Source of the DNA: a bacterium
GTDB taxonomy: Bacteria; Electryoneota; RPQS01
Direction of reading: 5' to 3'
NCBI GenBank assembly: GCA_016702305.1
Contig: JADJEH010000017.1
Span: 682,001-746,000 of the forward strand
Length of the DNA stretch: 64,000 bases
The notes under the pieces are model-generated. The model searched no databases and was not told the DNA's origin. It worked only from the letters and a program-made list of their open reading frames with translations. The translations under genes were made by a program, and so were the position numbers. Shown piece by piece: positions 42,808-52,724 of the stretch (position 1 is the first letter of the stretch; each line of letters opens with the position of its first letter).

Positions 42808-43606
42808 AGGCAACCGGAACTTCGATAATAACGACTTTCAGTTTAACCCGCAACGTCGAATTGCAACGCCAAATGAGAACAAATTGACAGCGTGGCTTTC
42901 CGTAGCTATGGACGCGGATGGAGTAATGTGGTACCATGGTACCGGCTTCGGAATAGCAAATGACACGATCCCACAAGATTTGACAGGTGCTTTGCTTGAG
43001 TACCCAGACGATGGTAACTTCTGCAGTAACAAAAGTGTCGTGCGTACCGATCAGTACTTCGCCGCCAAAGAAGTCTGCAACGAAATTCACGAAATCGCGC
43101 CTACGCTTGAGGCTCTGGATTTTGTAAAGACGTATGCGAGCCGGGCGTTTGAGCAGAACTATGGATCAACTGGCAATCCACGAGACACAATCTATTTTGC
43201 TGATGACACACTCTTGACTGTACATTCGATCTGGACGTTCTATGGATATGGCCCAAGTGGTCCACCAGAATACCCGGAAGAAGACCCCGACAGCACATAT
43301 ATTCAAGTGTCGAGATTTAGGCAGCCTGGGGTTCCAGAAAGTTCCGAAGACTATTGGTTCTTAGTTGTAAATCGTCGCGCCCTTGGGAACGAAGCGAGAA
43401 CTGTTTACTTGAATGTTAAGACGCTGCACGACGAGCTTTCCTATGTGTATGATTGCCAACTAAGAAACTACTCTTTCCACCCAATTAACATGAGTGCCGG
43501 CGTCAAGGGCATGGTTGTGACTTTGGGACCGGGTGAAGCGGAACTAATTCACTTCTATCGCCCTGACACTACCGACCTTGTCCTTTCAGACACGGTAGCT
43601 ACCTGA
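42584..43606 (+). CDS. Very large secreted protein, second part
   Basis: Meaningful from about 42705. Text such as LTAWLSVAMDADGVMWYHGT, SRAFEQNYGSTGNPRDTIYF and YWFLVVNRRALGNEARTVYL, then GMVVTLGPGEAELIHFYRP, reads like the C-terminal beta-sandwich of a carbohydrate-active enzyme. The stop after LVLSDTVAT is bypassed in another frame (YLTAPSYYNRNIILDGAQVT), so the stop is probably an indel artefact. Confidence 0.68.
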   Translation: MNTKRPIVDFRRDHSMAKYRCSVRLTSRCLAWFRFRKSTAYLPSPAQQGQGVLGQIKFGHDRGTNVWTVLAPRGEGNRNFDNNDFQFNPQRRIATPNENKLTAWLSVAMDADGVMWYHGTGFGIANDTIPQDLTGALLEYPDDGNFCSNKSVVRTDQYFAAKEVCNEIHEIAPTLEALDFVKTYASRAFEQNYGSTGNPRDTIYFADDTLLTVHSIWTFYGYGPSGPPEYPEEDPDSTYIQVSRFRQPGVPESSEDYWFLVVNRRALGNEARTVYLNVKTLHDELSYVYDCQLRNYSFHPINMSAGVKGMVVTLGPGEAELIHFYRPDTTDLVLSDTVAT

Positions 43607-43743
43607 CAGCCCCGTCCTATTACAACCGCAACATAATCCTTGACGGCGCACAGGTAACGATCGAGCCGGACACAGCGGCGCAACGTTTCCAGATCATACG
43701 GAATGGGCAGTGGGAGAATCAGTGGAAGGACTCGCTTGAGATT

Positions 43744-44256
43744 TTGTTCGCGCCGGGGAAGGGGATCAAGATGCGGGGCGGATCGGCATCCGCCAATTCA
43801 CTCCGCGTGCTTGGCAATGACTCGACGCAGATCGTGATGAAATGCGCCAAAGGCGGGGATTTCAAGTGGAAAGGAATTGTATCTGAACCGTCGGCAACGG
43901 GAAGTTCAGTGTCGTTGTCTCACACTACCATTTCAAATGCTGTGACAGGGCTTCAGCTCACTGCACGTGATGGCCTTGATTCGCTGTGGGCGTGTGAAGT
44001 CATTGCAAATACATGCGGACTTTTCACGAGTGGCAGGCGCGAAGTACGGATGGTCAACTGTGAGTTCGAGAAGAACGTGTGGGGGCTTTTCGCGCAATCA
44101 GGCAGCATTGTGCGAGCCAACGGCTGTGATTTCGACGACTCAAAGTACAATGGGCTGTATGCCGTTCACGGCAGTACACTTGATCCTCAATGCAGTAAAC
44201 GTAACAGGAAGCCAAACCGCTCTGCGCGGCACTGGCATCCGCTCTCTGGCATCTGA
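43744..44256 (+). CDS. Very large secreted protein, third part (beta-helix)
   Basis: Coding probably begins near 43600. Beta-helix turns are visible: LEILFAPGKGIKMRGGSAS, LSHTTISNAVTGLQLTARD, LWACEVIANTCGLFTSG and EVRMVNCEFEKNVWGLF. The frame is lost after YNGLYAVHGSTLD near 44180, and the next piece resumes LILNAVNVTGSQTALRGTGI. Confidence 0.65.
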   Translation: MFAPGKGIKMRGGSASANSLRVLGNDSTQIVMKCAKGGDFKWKGIVSEPSATGSSVSLSHTTISNAVTGLQLTARDGLDSLWACEVIANTCGLFTSGRREVRMVNCEFEKNVWGLFAQSGSIVRANGCDFDDSKYNGLYAVHGSTLDPQCSKRNRKPNRSARHWHPLSGI

Positions 44257-47221
44257 TGTTTGGATGAAGTGCTGTCAAGTCACGGGTAATGAAGGCAACG
44301 GGATTGAGGCGATAGCAGGATCGCTGATCATCGCCGATATTGACACGAGCACTGCGCGGTTCGGAGCAAACCGATTTGCAGACAATGCGCTTACAGAATT
44401 GCATCTCGACGGACCACTCTTTGTCTGGGCAAGCGACGGTTATAACGTTTTGGGTGATTCGGAGCATCCAGCAGACCCAATCTGGGTGGCTCATGACCAT
44501 CTGGAGTCATCCGACTGGCACAACAACTATTGGGGAGGCGATACGAGTGCTGCGGCAATTCAAAGCCATCTGCGACCATTGCCCGATAACGATACAATGA
44601 ATGTGTCACTCTTCCCGGACGTTACGCCCGCACTTTTCACAGAGCCTGATTTCTGCTATTTGCCGCCACGCATTCCGACAATTGTGCCGTGCGTAAACGA
44701 GGGCGTTCAGGATGAGTTGGCGCTTAACTTGACAGAGGCTGTCGTATCATACAAGAACGCGCTCGAATCTTCGCAAGACAGCTGTATCAAGATACCGGCG
44801 GTAACGAGAATGGTGAGCGCCAGCTTCCAAAACGGCGGTAACCCGGCTGAGACAATTGCATACTTGCGTTCGATTTTGGACACTGCCGCATCAAAACAGC
44901 TACGCCATGCTTCAAAGCTCGGCGCGGCTTTGACCTATTCTGAAGGGCTTGGAGACGCGGACAGTGCCGCGATGATGTATCAAGAACTCATTGACAGCGC
45001 AAGCGGTGACATTTACCAGAAGATCAATGGCCAGGCTGGACTCCTTCTACTTGACCTGTGCGCAGAGGAGGCAGACACTGTAGACGGCCTGACATCCGAC
45101 GAGCTGACCTGGCATCTTGATTCCCTTGACCAAATTCTTGGCCAGCGGTTTGTCTGGTCGCAATACGAGATCACGGACAGCGTGGTGATGTATGCACCTG
45201 TCCGAGTGGACAGCGTGATCAACATTCGCGGTGACGGCGTATTGACGATTTTGCCGCATCCGGGATACCGCAATCCGGTGGTGGAATTTGCCGACAAGGG
45301 CGCCATCAAGGTATGGGGTACCGATACGACCAAGGCCAAAGGCAAGCTCTACGTCTATGGCCAGCCGGACAGTCGCATTACTCTTCATTGGGAAGATTCG
45401 ACAGGCACCAAGAACATCTATTCGGAACGCGGTTTTGTGAAGATGAGGCATTCGAGATTGCATGGCAATGGCTTTGTGAATCAGACACAGGATGCTCAAG
45501 GATCGACAAACGGATTGCGGCGAGCAACGTTACAGGCGGACTCGTGTTCTTTTTCCTGGTTTGACGAAGGCGTGATGGTGCGGGCAACTGATTCGACGAG
45601 CTACATGAGAGCGTGTACGCTTTCGTATATGGGTGGAAGTACCCAATACTCCGGCTTTGGAGCCGGCTTGATTTTGATCAATGCAGATGGTTTCCTCGTT
45701 GAAGACTGCGTTCTTGATGGTAATGACGGCGTTGGCATCTACCATGCCCTAGCTACTGATGTAGTTATTCGCAATTCCCAGATCATCAATGGTGCGAAAG
45801 TTGGTGTCTTTGGTGCATCTTCTGGCGGTGGCGACTGCCGAATTGAATGCACCACAATTGCCAGCAATGGTGACACATTGCCCGAGCTTCGCACCTACGG
45901 TGTAGTCTATGATCTGGTGGGTGGTCACAACACCTTCTCCGATAGTTCAGGATCGCTGATCTACGCGGCTGATCCGTCATACGTCGACCTTGAAGAGGGT
46001 GAAAACAGCTTCGAGTTGCTCGGAAGTGGTAGGTATCTGCAATCAGGTGACACCAACGACGTTTGGGATGTCACATGGAATACCTGGTATCCGTTGACGC
46101 CCGAGGATAGTGGTTTTTACAGTAATTTGTGGCCAACAACTACAAGTAAGTGGACGATAGACTCGTCGCTGACGAACTTTGTGAGTTGCGATATGTCTGG
46201 TACGTCCTCGATGGATGGAGACTCATGGCTGATCGTGGGAGACGACCCCGTTGCGGGAACGATGTCAACGGAATCTGATGATGAAGCGTCAGCATTTTCT
46301 CTATCGGCACAATCACCAAATACCAAGTCATCTTCTTCCAAGAATGCACTTGATGTAAGCAAAGGTGGCACGACTAAAACAAACATAACAAAGGCCCGCC
46401 AAGAAGCAAAAGCTGAGCGAATTGCCGCCCATCACCAGGAGCTGGCGGCAATGCGAGCTTTGAAGAAGCTTCCCGCAGTTGACCGGCGCAGGCTGGCCAT
46501 GATGCTTGTGAAGGAAGGTCGCGTCTCCGAATTCGAGCCCGTAGCGCTTGGGGCAATTGCCCGTGGTGCAGTCTGGCATGATCCGGCGAACACATCCAGC
46601 AAGTTCCTGTTGGACTACAGCAGTCGCGGCAAAGACCGTTCGAAGAGGGATTTCGCGAAGCGGTTAGGCTATCAGGCGCTTGCCCAAGAAGGCCATCCAG
46701 TAGAAGCGATCGCAGGTCTTGAAGAACTGATGCGGAACACGGGATCACCACGTGATTCAATTCTGGCGTTGATGGATGCCATGGCAATTTATTATGAGCA
46801 CCACAACGGCCAAGCGCTGCAGCCGCAGAACAGCCAGATCGCCGTGGATGACCCCTACGATTTGGTTCGCAGAACGCTCTTCCTATCTGAATTGCTCGAA
46901 TCAGGTGGCGTATCAACGAAGGACGCCAATTCGGCAATCCCGACATCCTACGCATTGTACCAGAATTACCCCAACCCGTTCAATCCCAACACCGAAATCC
47001 GCTTTGATCTGCCCGAAGCGATTCATGCTGAACTGAGAGTGTTCAACATTCTCGGACAGGAAGTGGTAACGCTTGTAGATGATGTCCGTGCAGCAGGTGC
47101 GTATCGCGTCCTCTGGGACGGCAAGAATGCGGCCGGACTGACGGTGGCATCCGGTGTCTACATCTACCAAATCAAAACACCGAACTTCACGGACGCTAAG
47201 AAGATGATGCTGATTAGGTAG
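43967..47221 (+). CDS. Very large secreted protein, fourth part with sorting domain
   Basis: Meaningful from about 44180. A beta-helix (VWMKCCQVTGNEGNGIEAIA, NNYWGGDTSAAAIQSHLRP) is followed by a helical TPR-like region (AETIAYLRSILDTAASKQLR, DADSAAMMYQELIDSASG). A second beta-helix follows (ILINADGFLVEDCVLDGNDG, VVIRNSQIINGAKVGVFGA). Then come a Ser/Lys-rich linker, another helical region and the sorting domain (LYQNYPNPFNPNTEIRFDLP ... GVYIYQIKT ... KKMMLIR). It is likely a cell-surface or released structural protein carried as cargo by the mobile element. Confidence 0.82.
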   Translation: MMALIRCGRVKSLQIHADFSRVAGAKYGWSTVSSRRTCGGFSRNQAALCEPTAVISTTQSTMGCMPFTAVHLILNAVNVTGSQTALRGTGIRSLASDVWMKCCQVTGNEGNGIEAIAGSLIIADIDTSTARFGANRFADNALTELHLDGPLFVWASDGYNVLGDSEHPADPIWVAHDHLESSDWHNNYWGGDTSAAAIQSHLRPLPDNDTMNVSLFPDVTPALFTEPDFCYLPPRIPTIVPCVNEGVQDELALNLTEAVVSYKNALESSQDSCIKIPAVTRMVSASFQNGGNPAETIAYLRSILDTAASKQLRHASKLGAALTYSEGLGDADSAAMMYQELIDSASGDIYQKINGQAGLLLLDLCAEEADTVDGLTSDELTWHLDSLDQILGQRFVWSQYEITDSVVMYAPVRVDSVINIRGDGVLTILPHPGYRNPVVEFADKGAIKVWGTDTTKAKGKLYVYGQPDSRITLHWEDSTGTKNIYSERGFVKMRHSRLHGNGFVNQTQDAQGSTNGLRRATLQADSCSFSWFDEGVMVRATDSTSYMRACTLSYMGGSTQYSGFGAGLILINADGFLVEDCVLDGNDGVGIYHALATDVVIRNSQIINGAKVGVFGASSGGGDCRIECTTIASNGDTLPELRTYGVVYDLVGGHNTFSDSSGSLIYAADPSYVDLEEGENSFELLGSGRYLQSGDTNDVWDVTWNTWYPLTPEDSGFYSNLWPTTTSKWTIDSSLTNFVSCDMSGTSSMDGDSWLIVGDDPVAGTMSTESDDEASAFSLSAQSPNTKSSSSKNALDVSKGGTTKTNITKARQEAKAERIAAHHQELAAMRALKKLPAVDRRRLAMMLVKEGRVSEFEPVALGAIARGAVWHDPANTSSKFLLDYSSRGKDRSKRDFAKRLGYQALAQEGHPVEAIAGLEELMRNTGSPRDSILALMDAMAIYYEHHNGQALQPQNSQIAVDDPYDLVRRTLFLSELLESGGVSTKDANSAIPTSYALYQNYPNPFNPNTEIRFDLPEAIHAELRVFNILGQEVVTLVDDVRAAGAYRVLWDGKNAAGLTVASGVYIYQIKTPNFTDAKKMMLIR

Positions 47222-47230
47222 TCGGTAAGA

Positions 47231-47249
47231 CACGGGCAAGGAGCCCGTG
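47231..47249 (+). terminator. Terminator hairpin after the large secreted-protein gene
   Basis: CACGGGC (47231-47237) pairs with GCCCGTG (47243-47249). It lies 10 bp after the stop; the T-tract is weak. Confidence 0.45.
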
Positions 47250-47473
47250 CAGGCGGGGCCCTTGTTCACAGCTGAATCTAGTGCAACTTGTCCATTTACA
47301 TAGTTCGCCTCACGAAAAAAGTATGGGCAATTAGCGCAAAATGAGAACTCAATTGAACTGTTTGAAAAATGTACTCCTAACCGGCGATGATGCTTTGTCG
47401 CAACGTATTGACAATTCGAGAAACGGAGCGTAGCTTGAAAACACACGACGGCGCAACCTACCGGACGGGAGTT

Positions 47474-48692
47474 ATGGAACGGTTGAACGGCATCAAATCA
47501 AGATCGCGAATATTACCTGACTTCAGGCCATCCTGAAGCGGCTGGGGTTCGCGGTTTTGTTTTGTGTGCAAGTGGCGTTGGGGCAGTGGACGGAACCGGT
47601 GCTGATGCGGCCGCCGATCAATGTTGATCCGCCGGGAAGCTACTACTATTCTACGATTTCTGCGGACGGGCAAGTCCTGTGCATGACTATTGAAACGTCA
47701 CAGGGCTTTGGTGACGACGACGTTTACATCTCCGAGCGGATTGATGATTCGACTTGGACGACTCCTGTTAACGCCGGACCGAATGTAAACCACGCGGGTC
47801 GCAATCTTAGCCCATCTATTACCTCGGACAGACAGCGGCTCTATTATGTTTCCTACAACGCTGGTTCCTATGACTTCTTTGTTTCATACCGAACTGGGCC
47901 GGATTGGGATGACTGGTCGCCAGGTGAGCAGCTGCCTGAACCAATCAACAGAGGAAGAGAGTTCACAGGGCAAATCAGCTTTGACGACTCGACACTCGTT
48001 TTTACTTCGACCGGTCAGCCTGGCATGCATGAAGGCGGGGACGCAGCTTTCACGAGTCGTTTACAACCCAACGGGTCTTGGTCAGAGCCTGAAGAAATCG
48101 CATATCATTTGTACGATCCCGCAGGATTTCTTCATCCTTGCTTATCACAGGACAATGAACTTTTCGTGTATGGCCAATGGTGGGGATCAAATCTTGAAAT
48201 CCTGTATTCTGTTCGAACCGATACAGGCTTCGGCCCCGCGATACGATGTGATTCGACCATCAACACAGAATGGTGGGATTCAGGACCAAGTTGTCCGGCA
48301 GACGGGTCGGTCCTGATATTTGAAAGTTTGCGGGTATCTGAAGGCGGAGGTGCACACCGACTTTTTCAGGCGCGGCGAGTATTTTCAAGCGCGTTTGAGC
48401 AAAATCAAGAATCGAATCCTCCAAATACAATGCGAATATCACCGACATTTGGAAGTCTTGGGACGCCATTTGAGATCACCCTTCCAACCTCCATGGAAGG
48501 AAGTACTCTTCATATCCATAACATCTTGGGCCAGGAAATCGAGTCAATTGTTCCCACGAATTACTGGCAAACGAACTATACTTGGAAGGGACAGCGAAAT
48601 GGAAGCGCAACTTCACCTCAAGCGGACTCTACTTCATTCAAGCCCGTAACAAAACACAAACCGCAGTTGGCAAAGTATTGCTGCTTCGCTAG
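47474..48692 (+). CDS. Secreted PD40/WD40-like propeller protein with sorting domain (both ends frameshifted)
   Basis: The main frame (from a TTG at 47557) reads propeller repeats: GSYYYSTISADGQVLCMTIE, NLSPSITSDRQRLYYVSYNA, GQISFDDSTLVFTSTGQPG and DSGPSCPADGSVLIFESLRV. The start is unclear: an ATG at 47474 leads, after one indel near 47535, into the signal peptide LKRLGFAVLFCVQVALGQ, which is closely similar in DNA to the leader of the 39548 gene. The 3' end also shifts: SSGLYFIQARNKTQTAVGKV followed by LLLR ends at 48692, while the main frame wrongly runs to 48759. Confidence 0.75.
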
Positions 48693-48695
48693 CAA

Positions 48696-49433
48696 TTGTG
48701 TTGCCCTTTTGCTGTGGTCAATTTTTCGCTTTCAACAAGCGTTGCGGCTGCTCAAATAGACTTCAAGTGCGGAACGCCAGAGACATCGGATCCGTTGCTT
48801 GATTACCAGACATTGCCAACCCGAGGCACCCTGAAAGCTTGCATGGTCTGGGCGGGCGTTTGGGACACAGTTAACAATATCGGATTGCATCCAGGCCAGG
48901 ACACTATCTATAGAACGCCATTTGCAGAGGCGCCAACTTGGTATTCAAGCCTCCTCGACCCAGGTTGGCCCTACAGTCTTGTCAATTGGGTTGAAACCGT
49001 ATCACATGGCCAGCTCGTACTTGATACCGACGCGGAAGATGTGCATGTTCGAAACCGCGCCACTCGCGAGCGTTACAATTATTTTACGGACCCGCAGATA
49101 GCATATGACTATTCGCTTGGTTGGCCGTATGCAAGCCAACTCTTAAGTGAGATTGACGAGGATATTGACTTCTCTGAATATGACGCAAATGAAGATGGCG
49201 GCGTTGATTTGTTCATGATTATGATGGACTACCCTTTTGATGCCGGCCAGGCACACATAAGTTGGTACGAGTTGGCGAATGATACGACACTCCGAATTGA
49301 CGACTATGTAACTAACGATACGACAGCAGACGGCGATTCTGTAGTTATTCAGCAGCAAAGAAGCCTCATTGTTTGGGTGGACTCCCGCGTTACTCCGAAT
49401 GAAAAGAAGAGAAGCTCTGGAACAGTATTCTGA
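48696..49433 (+). CDS. M6-like secreted metalloprotease, N-terminal part
   Basis: A TTG at 48696 gives a plausible signal peptide (FAVVNFSLSTSVAAAQ). The mature start resembles immune-inhibitor-A/M6 proteases (GTLKACMVWAGVWDTVNN, LVNWVETVSHGQLVLDTDAE, IDFSEYDANEDGGVDLFMIM). The frame fails near 49405; the active-site helix is in the next piece. The whole gene would span 48696-52163, ~1,150 residues. Confidence 0.75.
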   Translation: MCCPFAVVNFSLSTSVAAAQIDFKCGTPETSDPLLDYQTLPTRGTLKACMVWAGVWDTVNNIGLHPGQDTIYRTPFAEAPTWYSSLLDPGWPYSLVNWVETVSHGQLVLDTDAEDVHVRNRATRERYNYFTDPQIAYDYSLGWPYASQLLSEIDEDIDFSEYDANEDGGVDLFMIMMDYPFDAGQAHISWYELANDTTLRIDDYVTNDTTADGDSVVIQQQRSLIVWVDSRVTPNEKKRSSGTVF

Positions 49434-50296
49434 CTCACGAATTCTCTCACCTTTATGGCGTTGACCATGAAAGCCGATACTATGGCACGGGAGCCTTTTC
49501 GCTGATGTCTGGAACGGGATTCGCTGATGCCGACACGGTGACGATCCCGAGTCCGTATATTCCTGCTGCCAGTACTGGATCTTACTACAGTTCCACAGGC
49601 ATAGAAACACAGTATTTTTACTATTCACTGCCAGATTGTGTGGTAACCTCAGTCCAAAACAGCACTCTTCGAGACTTCCACACTTTCGGTGATGCAGTCA
49701 TGGTCGTACCTGATCAATCAACAGGCGCAGAGGCTCTAAACTACTTTTTGATTACGAATCACAAGCGCCTGAACCAGTTTGAGTTAAATTGGCCGGGAAC
49801 CGGACTGTTGATTACGCACGTAGATCGCGCTGCTGACGACAGAAATGCGCCAAGCCAACACAAGCGTTTTGATATCGAACACCCAATGGGCTTGTTTGAC
49901 TGGATTGAACCGTATGAGGACAGAGACACCGTTGGCGTTTTCGTATGGGGAAACGACACCGCATATCCAGATCCGATTGAGGGACTAGATTCTATGGATT
50001 ATAATGCCACGGTAGTTGATTCCGTAGTTGCATACATGTACCCCTTCGGTAGAAGTGGCGGGCCGGGTTGCTTCTGGCAAGCGGGAATGGAGTTCACACC
50101 CTTCACGAATCCCAACACAAATTTATACGATGGTCTCAGCCAATCGATACCATCAGACATAAGCATCTCAAATATTCGTTACGATGATGTGAGTCGAACG
50201 TATACTGTTGATGCCTACACCGACCGTTGGGCGGAACTTATCCAAATGACGCAGTTTGGCGAGATACGGTGTTTGTGGAGTCAAACTTGGCTATAG
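49400..50296 (+). CDS. M6-like metalloprotease, catalytic part
   Basis: Read just upstream of the first usable start, the frame gives LWNSILTHEFSHLYGVDHES, with the zinc-binding H-E-x-x-H (HEFSH) and the further His/Asp expected of the clan. It is followed by the Met-turn-like YGTGAFSLMSGTGF. The body includes YFLITNHKRLNQFELNWPGT, GLLITHVDRAADDRNAPSQH and FDIEHPMGLFDWIEPYEDR. It ends by a frame change near 50240. Confidence 0.78.
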
Positions 50297-50757
50297 CATT
50301 TACTTCAGAACTGACCATCGAGCCGGGAACCAATGTTTATGCTGACGCTGGCGCGACTATTACAATTGGTGGTTCTTTGGTCGCTCTTGGCACGGCCGAC
50401 GAGCCAATCACCTTCCGCACCAAAGACCCAGGCGAGCGCTGGAACGGGCTAACCATCGTCGGCGGCAGCTTGGAGATGGACTATGTGAACTTGCGAGATT
50501 TCAAGGACTACGGCCTATACACGGAAGCTCCCGTTGCTCCAGTATCCATCAACCACGTGGACTTCGATTGCTCTTCGCTGAAGTTCAACGGCATCGGTTT
50601 GCGGCTCTGGAACTCGCCCACGGTCACGCAGCGGGTGCAAAATAGCGTCATGCATTCGGTGCCTTCCGATAGCCATGTCGTCGGAATGAACCTCTACAAT
50701 TGCAAGCTTGCCTTCGACAATGTGACGATTGAGGACTGCGATTGGATTAATTTCTAA
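50227..50757 (+). CDS. M6-like metalloprotease, beta-helix part
   Basis: Continues after WAELIQMTQ of the previous frame with VFVESNLAIAFTSELTIEPG, TNVYADAGATITIGGSLVAL, LTIVGGSLEMDYVNLRDFKD and MNLYNCKLAFDNVTIEDCDW, typical beta-helix rungs. A stop after WINF is bypassed in another frame. Confidence 0.68.
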   Translation: MGGTYPNDAVWRDTVFVESNLAIAFTSELTIEPGTNVYADAGATITIGGSLVALGTADEPITFRTKDPGERWNGLTIVGGSLEMDYVNLRDFKDYGLYTEAPVAPVSINHVDFDCSSLKFNGIGLRLWNSPTVTQRVQNSVMHSVPSDSHVVGMNLYNCKLAFDNVTIEDCDWINF

Positions 50758-50759
50758 TC

Positions 50760-52163
50760 AAGAAGACATCGGGTAGTTTCACGAATTGCGTATTCCGAGA
50801 CCGCGCGCAGAACTACGCCGTTCTGTTTACCACTGCGCCGAACACTCCCAACTTCCGCTGCTGCACGTTCGAAAATCTGGCGCCATTCTCAGGGACATGG
50901 CCCACGACAATTTACTGCTCCGCCGGAACAACGCCCTCGTTCGGTGCCGAAGGAGACGTCGGCGACGGAGCAAGCTGTACCATCATGGATAGTAGGGACT
51001 ACCTCCTGACCATGTCCGGCTGTTACACGCTCCCAATCGTGGATTCTGATCCGCCCGTGCCGCCGCAATACGGTTCCAGCAATGGCGGGCACAACAACTG
51101 GATTCAACTAGACGGGGCCGGGAAGTTCTTCAGAAACTTGCGGGACGACCTACTCTGCCAAGAATATCCCTGCACCGAGCAGTCTTGGAACCCGTGGACA
51201 TCATCATCAATGTACACACCACAAGGACGCTGGGACTACGAACCGATGTCATTGATGTGGCCTGAGTGCGGCGGCGGTACCGGCTCAGCAATCCATGATG
51301 GCCTGTTGGCTCGCGATGAGGACGGCACGCTGGACGACGGCGAGTACGATGTGACAATGAATGAAGCGTTGCAATTCGAGCAGGCCGAGGATTACGCCGC
51401 AGCGCAGGAATTGTTCCGCTATGTGGCTGAAAACACGAGCGACACCATTCAGCGCTGGAATGCGCTGACCCATATTGTCGTCTGCGAATCCTTCACGCTG
51501 GACGGTGGATCATGGCTGCCAGTGCTCGTAGATGACATGATCGAGCAGGAGAACAGCTACGAGAGCCGTGTACTGGGCGAACGCCTACGGGCAAGTTTTT
51601 ATCAAAACCGTGAAGAGTATGACGCGGCGATTGAGACGTGCGTAAATCTGCTGGGCAGCGGGTTGACGTTTGAAGATTCCATACAAGTTGCAATGGACCT
51701 GTTGGGCATCCAGAGTTCAATGGGTGAAGGAGCGGGAGGCAGCCTCGACGGGATGTCCGCGACCCACATGATCCCCGCATCCCTCCGCGCCGAAACGTCA
51801 GAAGAAGTTCTGCAGATTGAGCGAAACTTGTTCGCGTTGCTAAGTCCGAACCCGGAGCAACCTAGGGAATCTGCAAGCATTCCAGTGGAGTTCAAGCTCC
51901 ATCCAAACCATCCCAACCCATTCAATCCATCAACGCTGATTGAGTTCGACATCCCCGAGGCCTTGCCTGTGACGCTGACGATCTTCAACTCCCTCGGCCA
52001 AACTGGGGCCACGATCATCGGCAAGCCGCTTCAAGCAGGGCACCACACTGTGACATGGGACGGTACAGCAGGAGACGGCTCCGAAGTCGCAACGGGTTTG
52101 TACATTTATCAGATCAAAGCGGGTTCGTTCACGGATTCCAAGAAGATGGTCTTAATGCGTTAG
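50760..52163 (+). CDS. M6-like metalloprotease, C-terminal part with sorting domain
   Basis: Before the ATG at 50985 the frame already reads NCVFRDRAQNYAVLFTTAPN and FRCCTFENLAPFSGTWPTT, so coding begins near 50760. Then come a helical repeat region (QAEDYAAAQELFRYVAENTS) and the sorting domain (NHPNPFNPSTLIEFDIPEAL ... LYIYQIKAGSF ... KKMVLMR). Its sorting domain and TPR-like region closely resemble those of 43967-47221, so the two cargo proteins are partly paralogous. Confidence 0.8.
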   Translation, partial: KKTSGSFTNCVFRDRAQNYAVLFTTAPNTPNFRCCTFENLAPFSGTWPTTIYCSAGTTPSFGAEGDVGDGASCTIMDSRDYLLTMSGCYTLPIVDSDPPVPPQYGSSNGGHNNWIQLDGAGKFFRNLRDDLLCQEYPCTEQSWNPWTSSSMYTPQGRWDYEPMSLMWPECGGGTGSAIHDGLLARDEDGTLDDGEYDVTMNEALQFEQAEDYAAAQELFRYVAENTSDTIQRWNALTHIVVCESFTLDGGSWLPVLVDDMIEQENSYESRVLGERLRASFYQNREEYDAAIETCVNLLGSGLTFEDSIQVAMDLLGIQSSMGEGAGGSLDGMSATHMIPASLRAETSEEVLQIERNLFALLSPNPEQPRESASIPVEFKLHPNHPNPFNPSTLIEFDIPEALPVTLTIFNSLGQTGATIIGKPLQAGHHTVTWDGTAGDGSEVATGLYIYQIKAGSFTDSKKMVLMR

Positions 52164-52217
52164 CCTACTTTCGATCCTCAAAGAGAACAAAGCCCTGGCA
52201 ATTTGCTGGGGTTTTCG

Positions 52218-52267
52218 TTTCTGGCAGAAGAATCTGTCCGAGGACACTTTCACAGGAAAGGGATCAC
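52218..52267 (+). promoter_or_regulatory. Shared motif and leader of micro-ORF unit A
   Basis: TTTCTGGCAGAAGA (52218-52231) matches TTTCTGGCATAAGA of unit B at one-base difference. The following leader (GAGGACACTTTCACAGGAAA then GGGATCAC) is also homologous to that of unit B. AGGAAAGGGA serves as the ribosome site. Confidence 0.5.
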
Positions 52268-52345
52268 ATGATAAATACACTTTGTGAATTGATTCGAAGC
52301 ATCAGTAACGTTGCCAAGGCTGTTTGTACGGTGATTCGAAAATAA
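52268..52345 (+). CDS. 25-residue microprotein, unit A
   Basis: Encodes a peptide starting MINTLCELIRSISNVAKAVC and ending TVIRK: an amphipathic helix with Leu/Ile/Val on one side and Lys/Arg at the end. It has two Cys at 15-residue spacing, vaguely like the heptad spacing of the cassette microproteins. It has its own ribosome site, motif and terminator. Small amphipathic peptides of this kind can be membrane-active, but that is inference. Confidence 0.55.
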   Translation: MINTLCELIRSISNVAKAVCTVIRK

Positions 52346-52382
52346 ATAGCTCCAACGTGCGTGGCTAGAGCTTTTGAGAGTA

Positions 52383-52415
52383 GAAAAGGGTCGATAATTC
52401 GGCCTCTTTTCTTTT
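52383..52415 (+). terminator. Terminator of micro-ORF unit A
   Basis: GAAAAGGGTCGA and TTCGGCCTCTTTTC form an imperfect stem around ATAA, followed by TTTT. Confidence 0.6.
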
Positions 52416-52724
52416 ACTTACCACAGGCAAGTTATGGACTAACAATGATGCTACTGGTCAGCATCTTTGCGGTTACCCAGCATTCTTGTAGAACCACAAG
52501 AATGATTCGAGTTCATGAAGCCAAGAAGTGCCCTTCAAGCACGCGGGGGACGTTCAAACCACAGCGGACGAGAATTCCTTCGTGTTGAGGCTGTTGCATC
52601 CCTTAGAGGGCTTCCAGACGTGATTTTCTATCTAGATAATTTATGCAAAGGTGACTAAGCGGGATGCCATGTAACTAACTTTCGAGTTAGGCCTCGGCGA
52701 AGGCGAAAGGTCGACGGATTGGAT
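52416..52724. other. Gene-free stretch between micro-ORF units
   Basis: About 310 bp. A 75-codon plus-strand frame covers 52361-52588 but runs through the unit A terminator and lacks a ribosome site, so it is not called. I see nothing else. Confidence 0.4.

Noticed and set aside
52361..52588. 75-codon frame between micro-ORF units
   Set aside because: Crosses the terminator of unit A and lacks a start signal.
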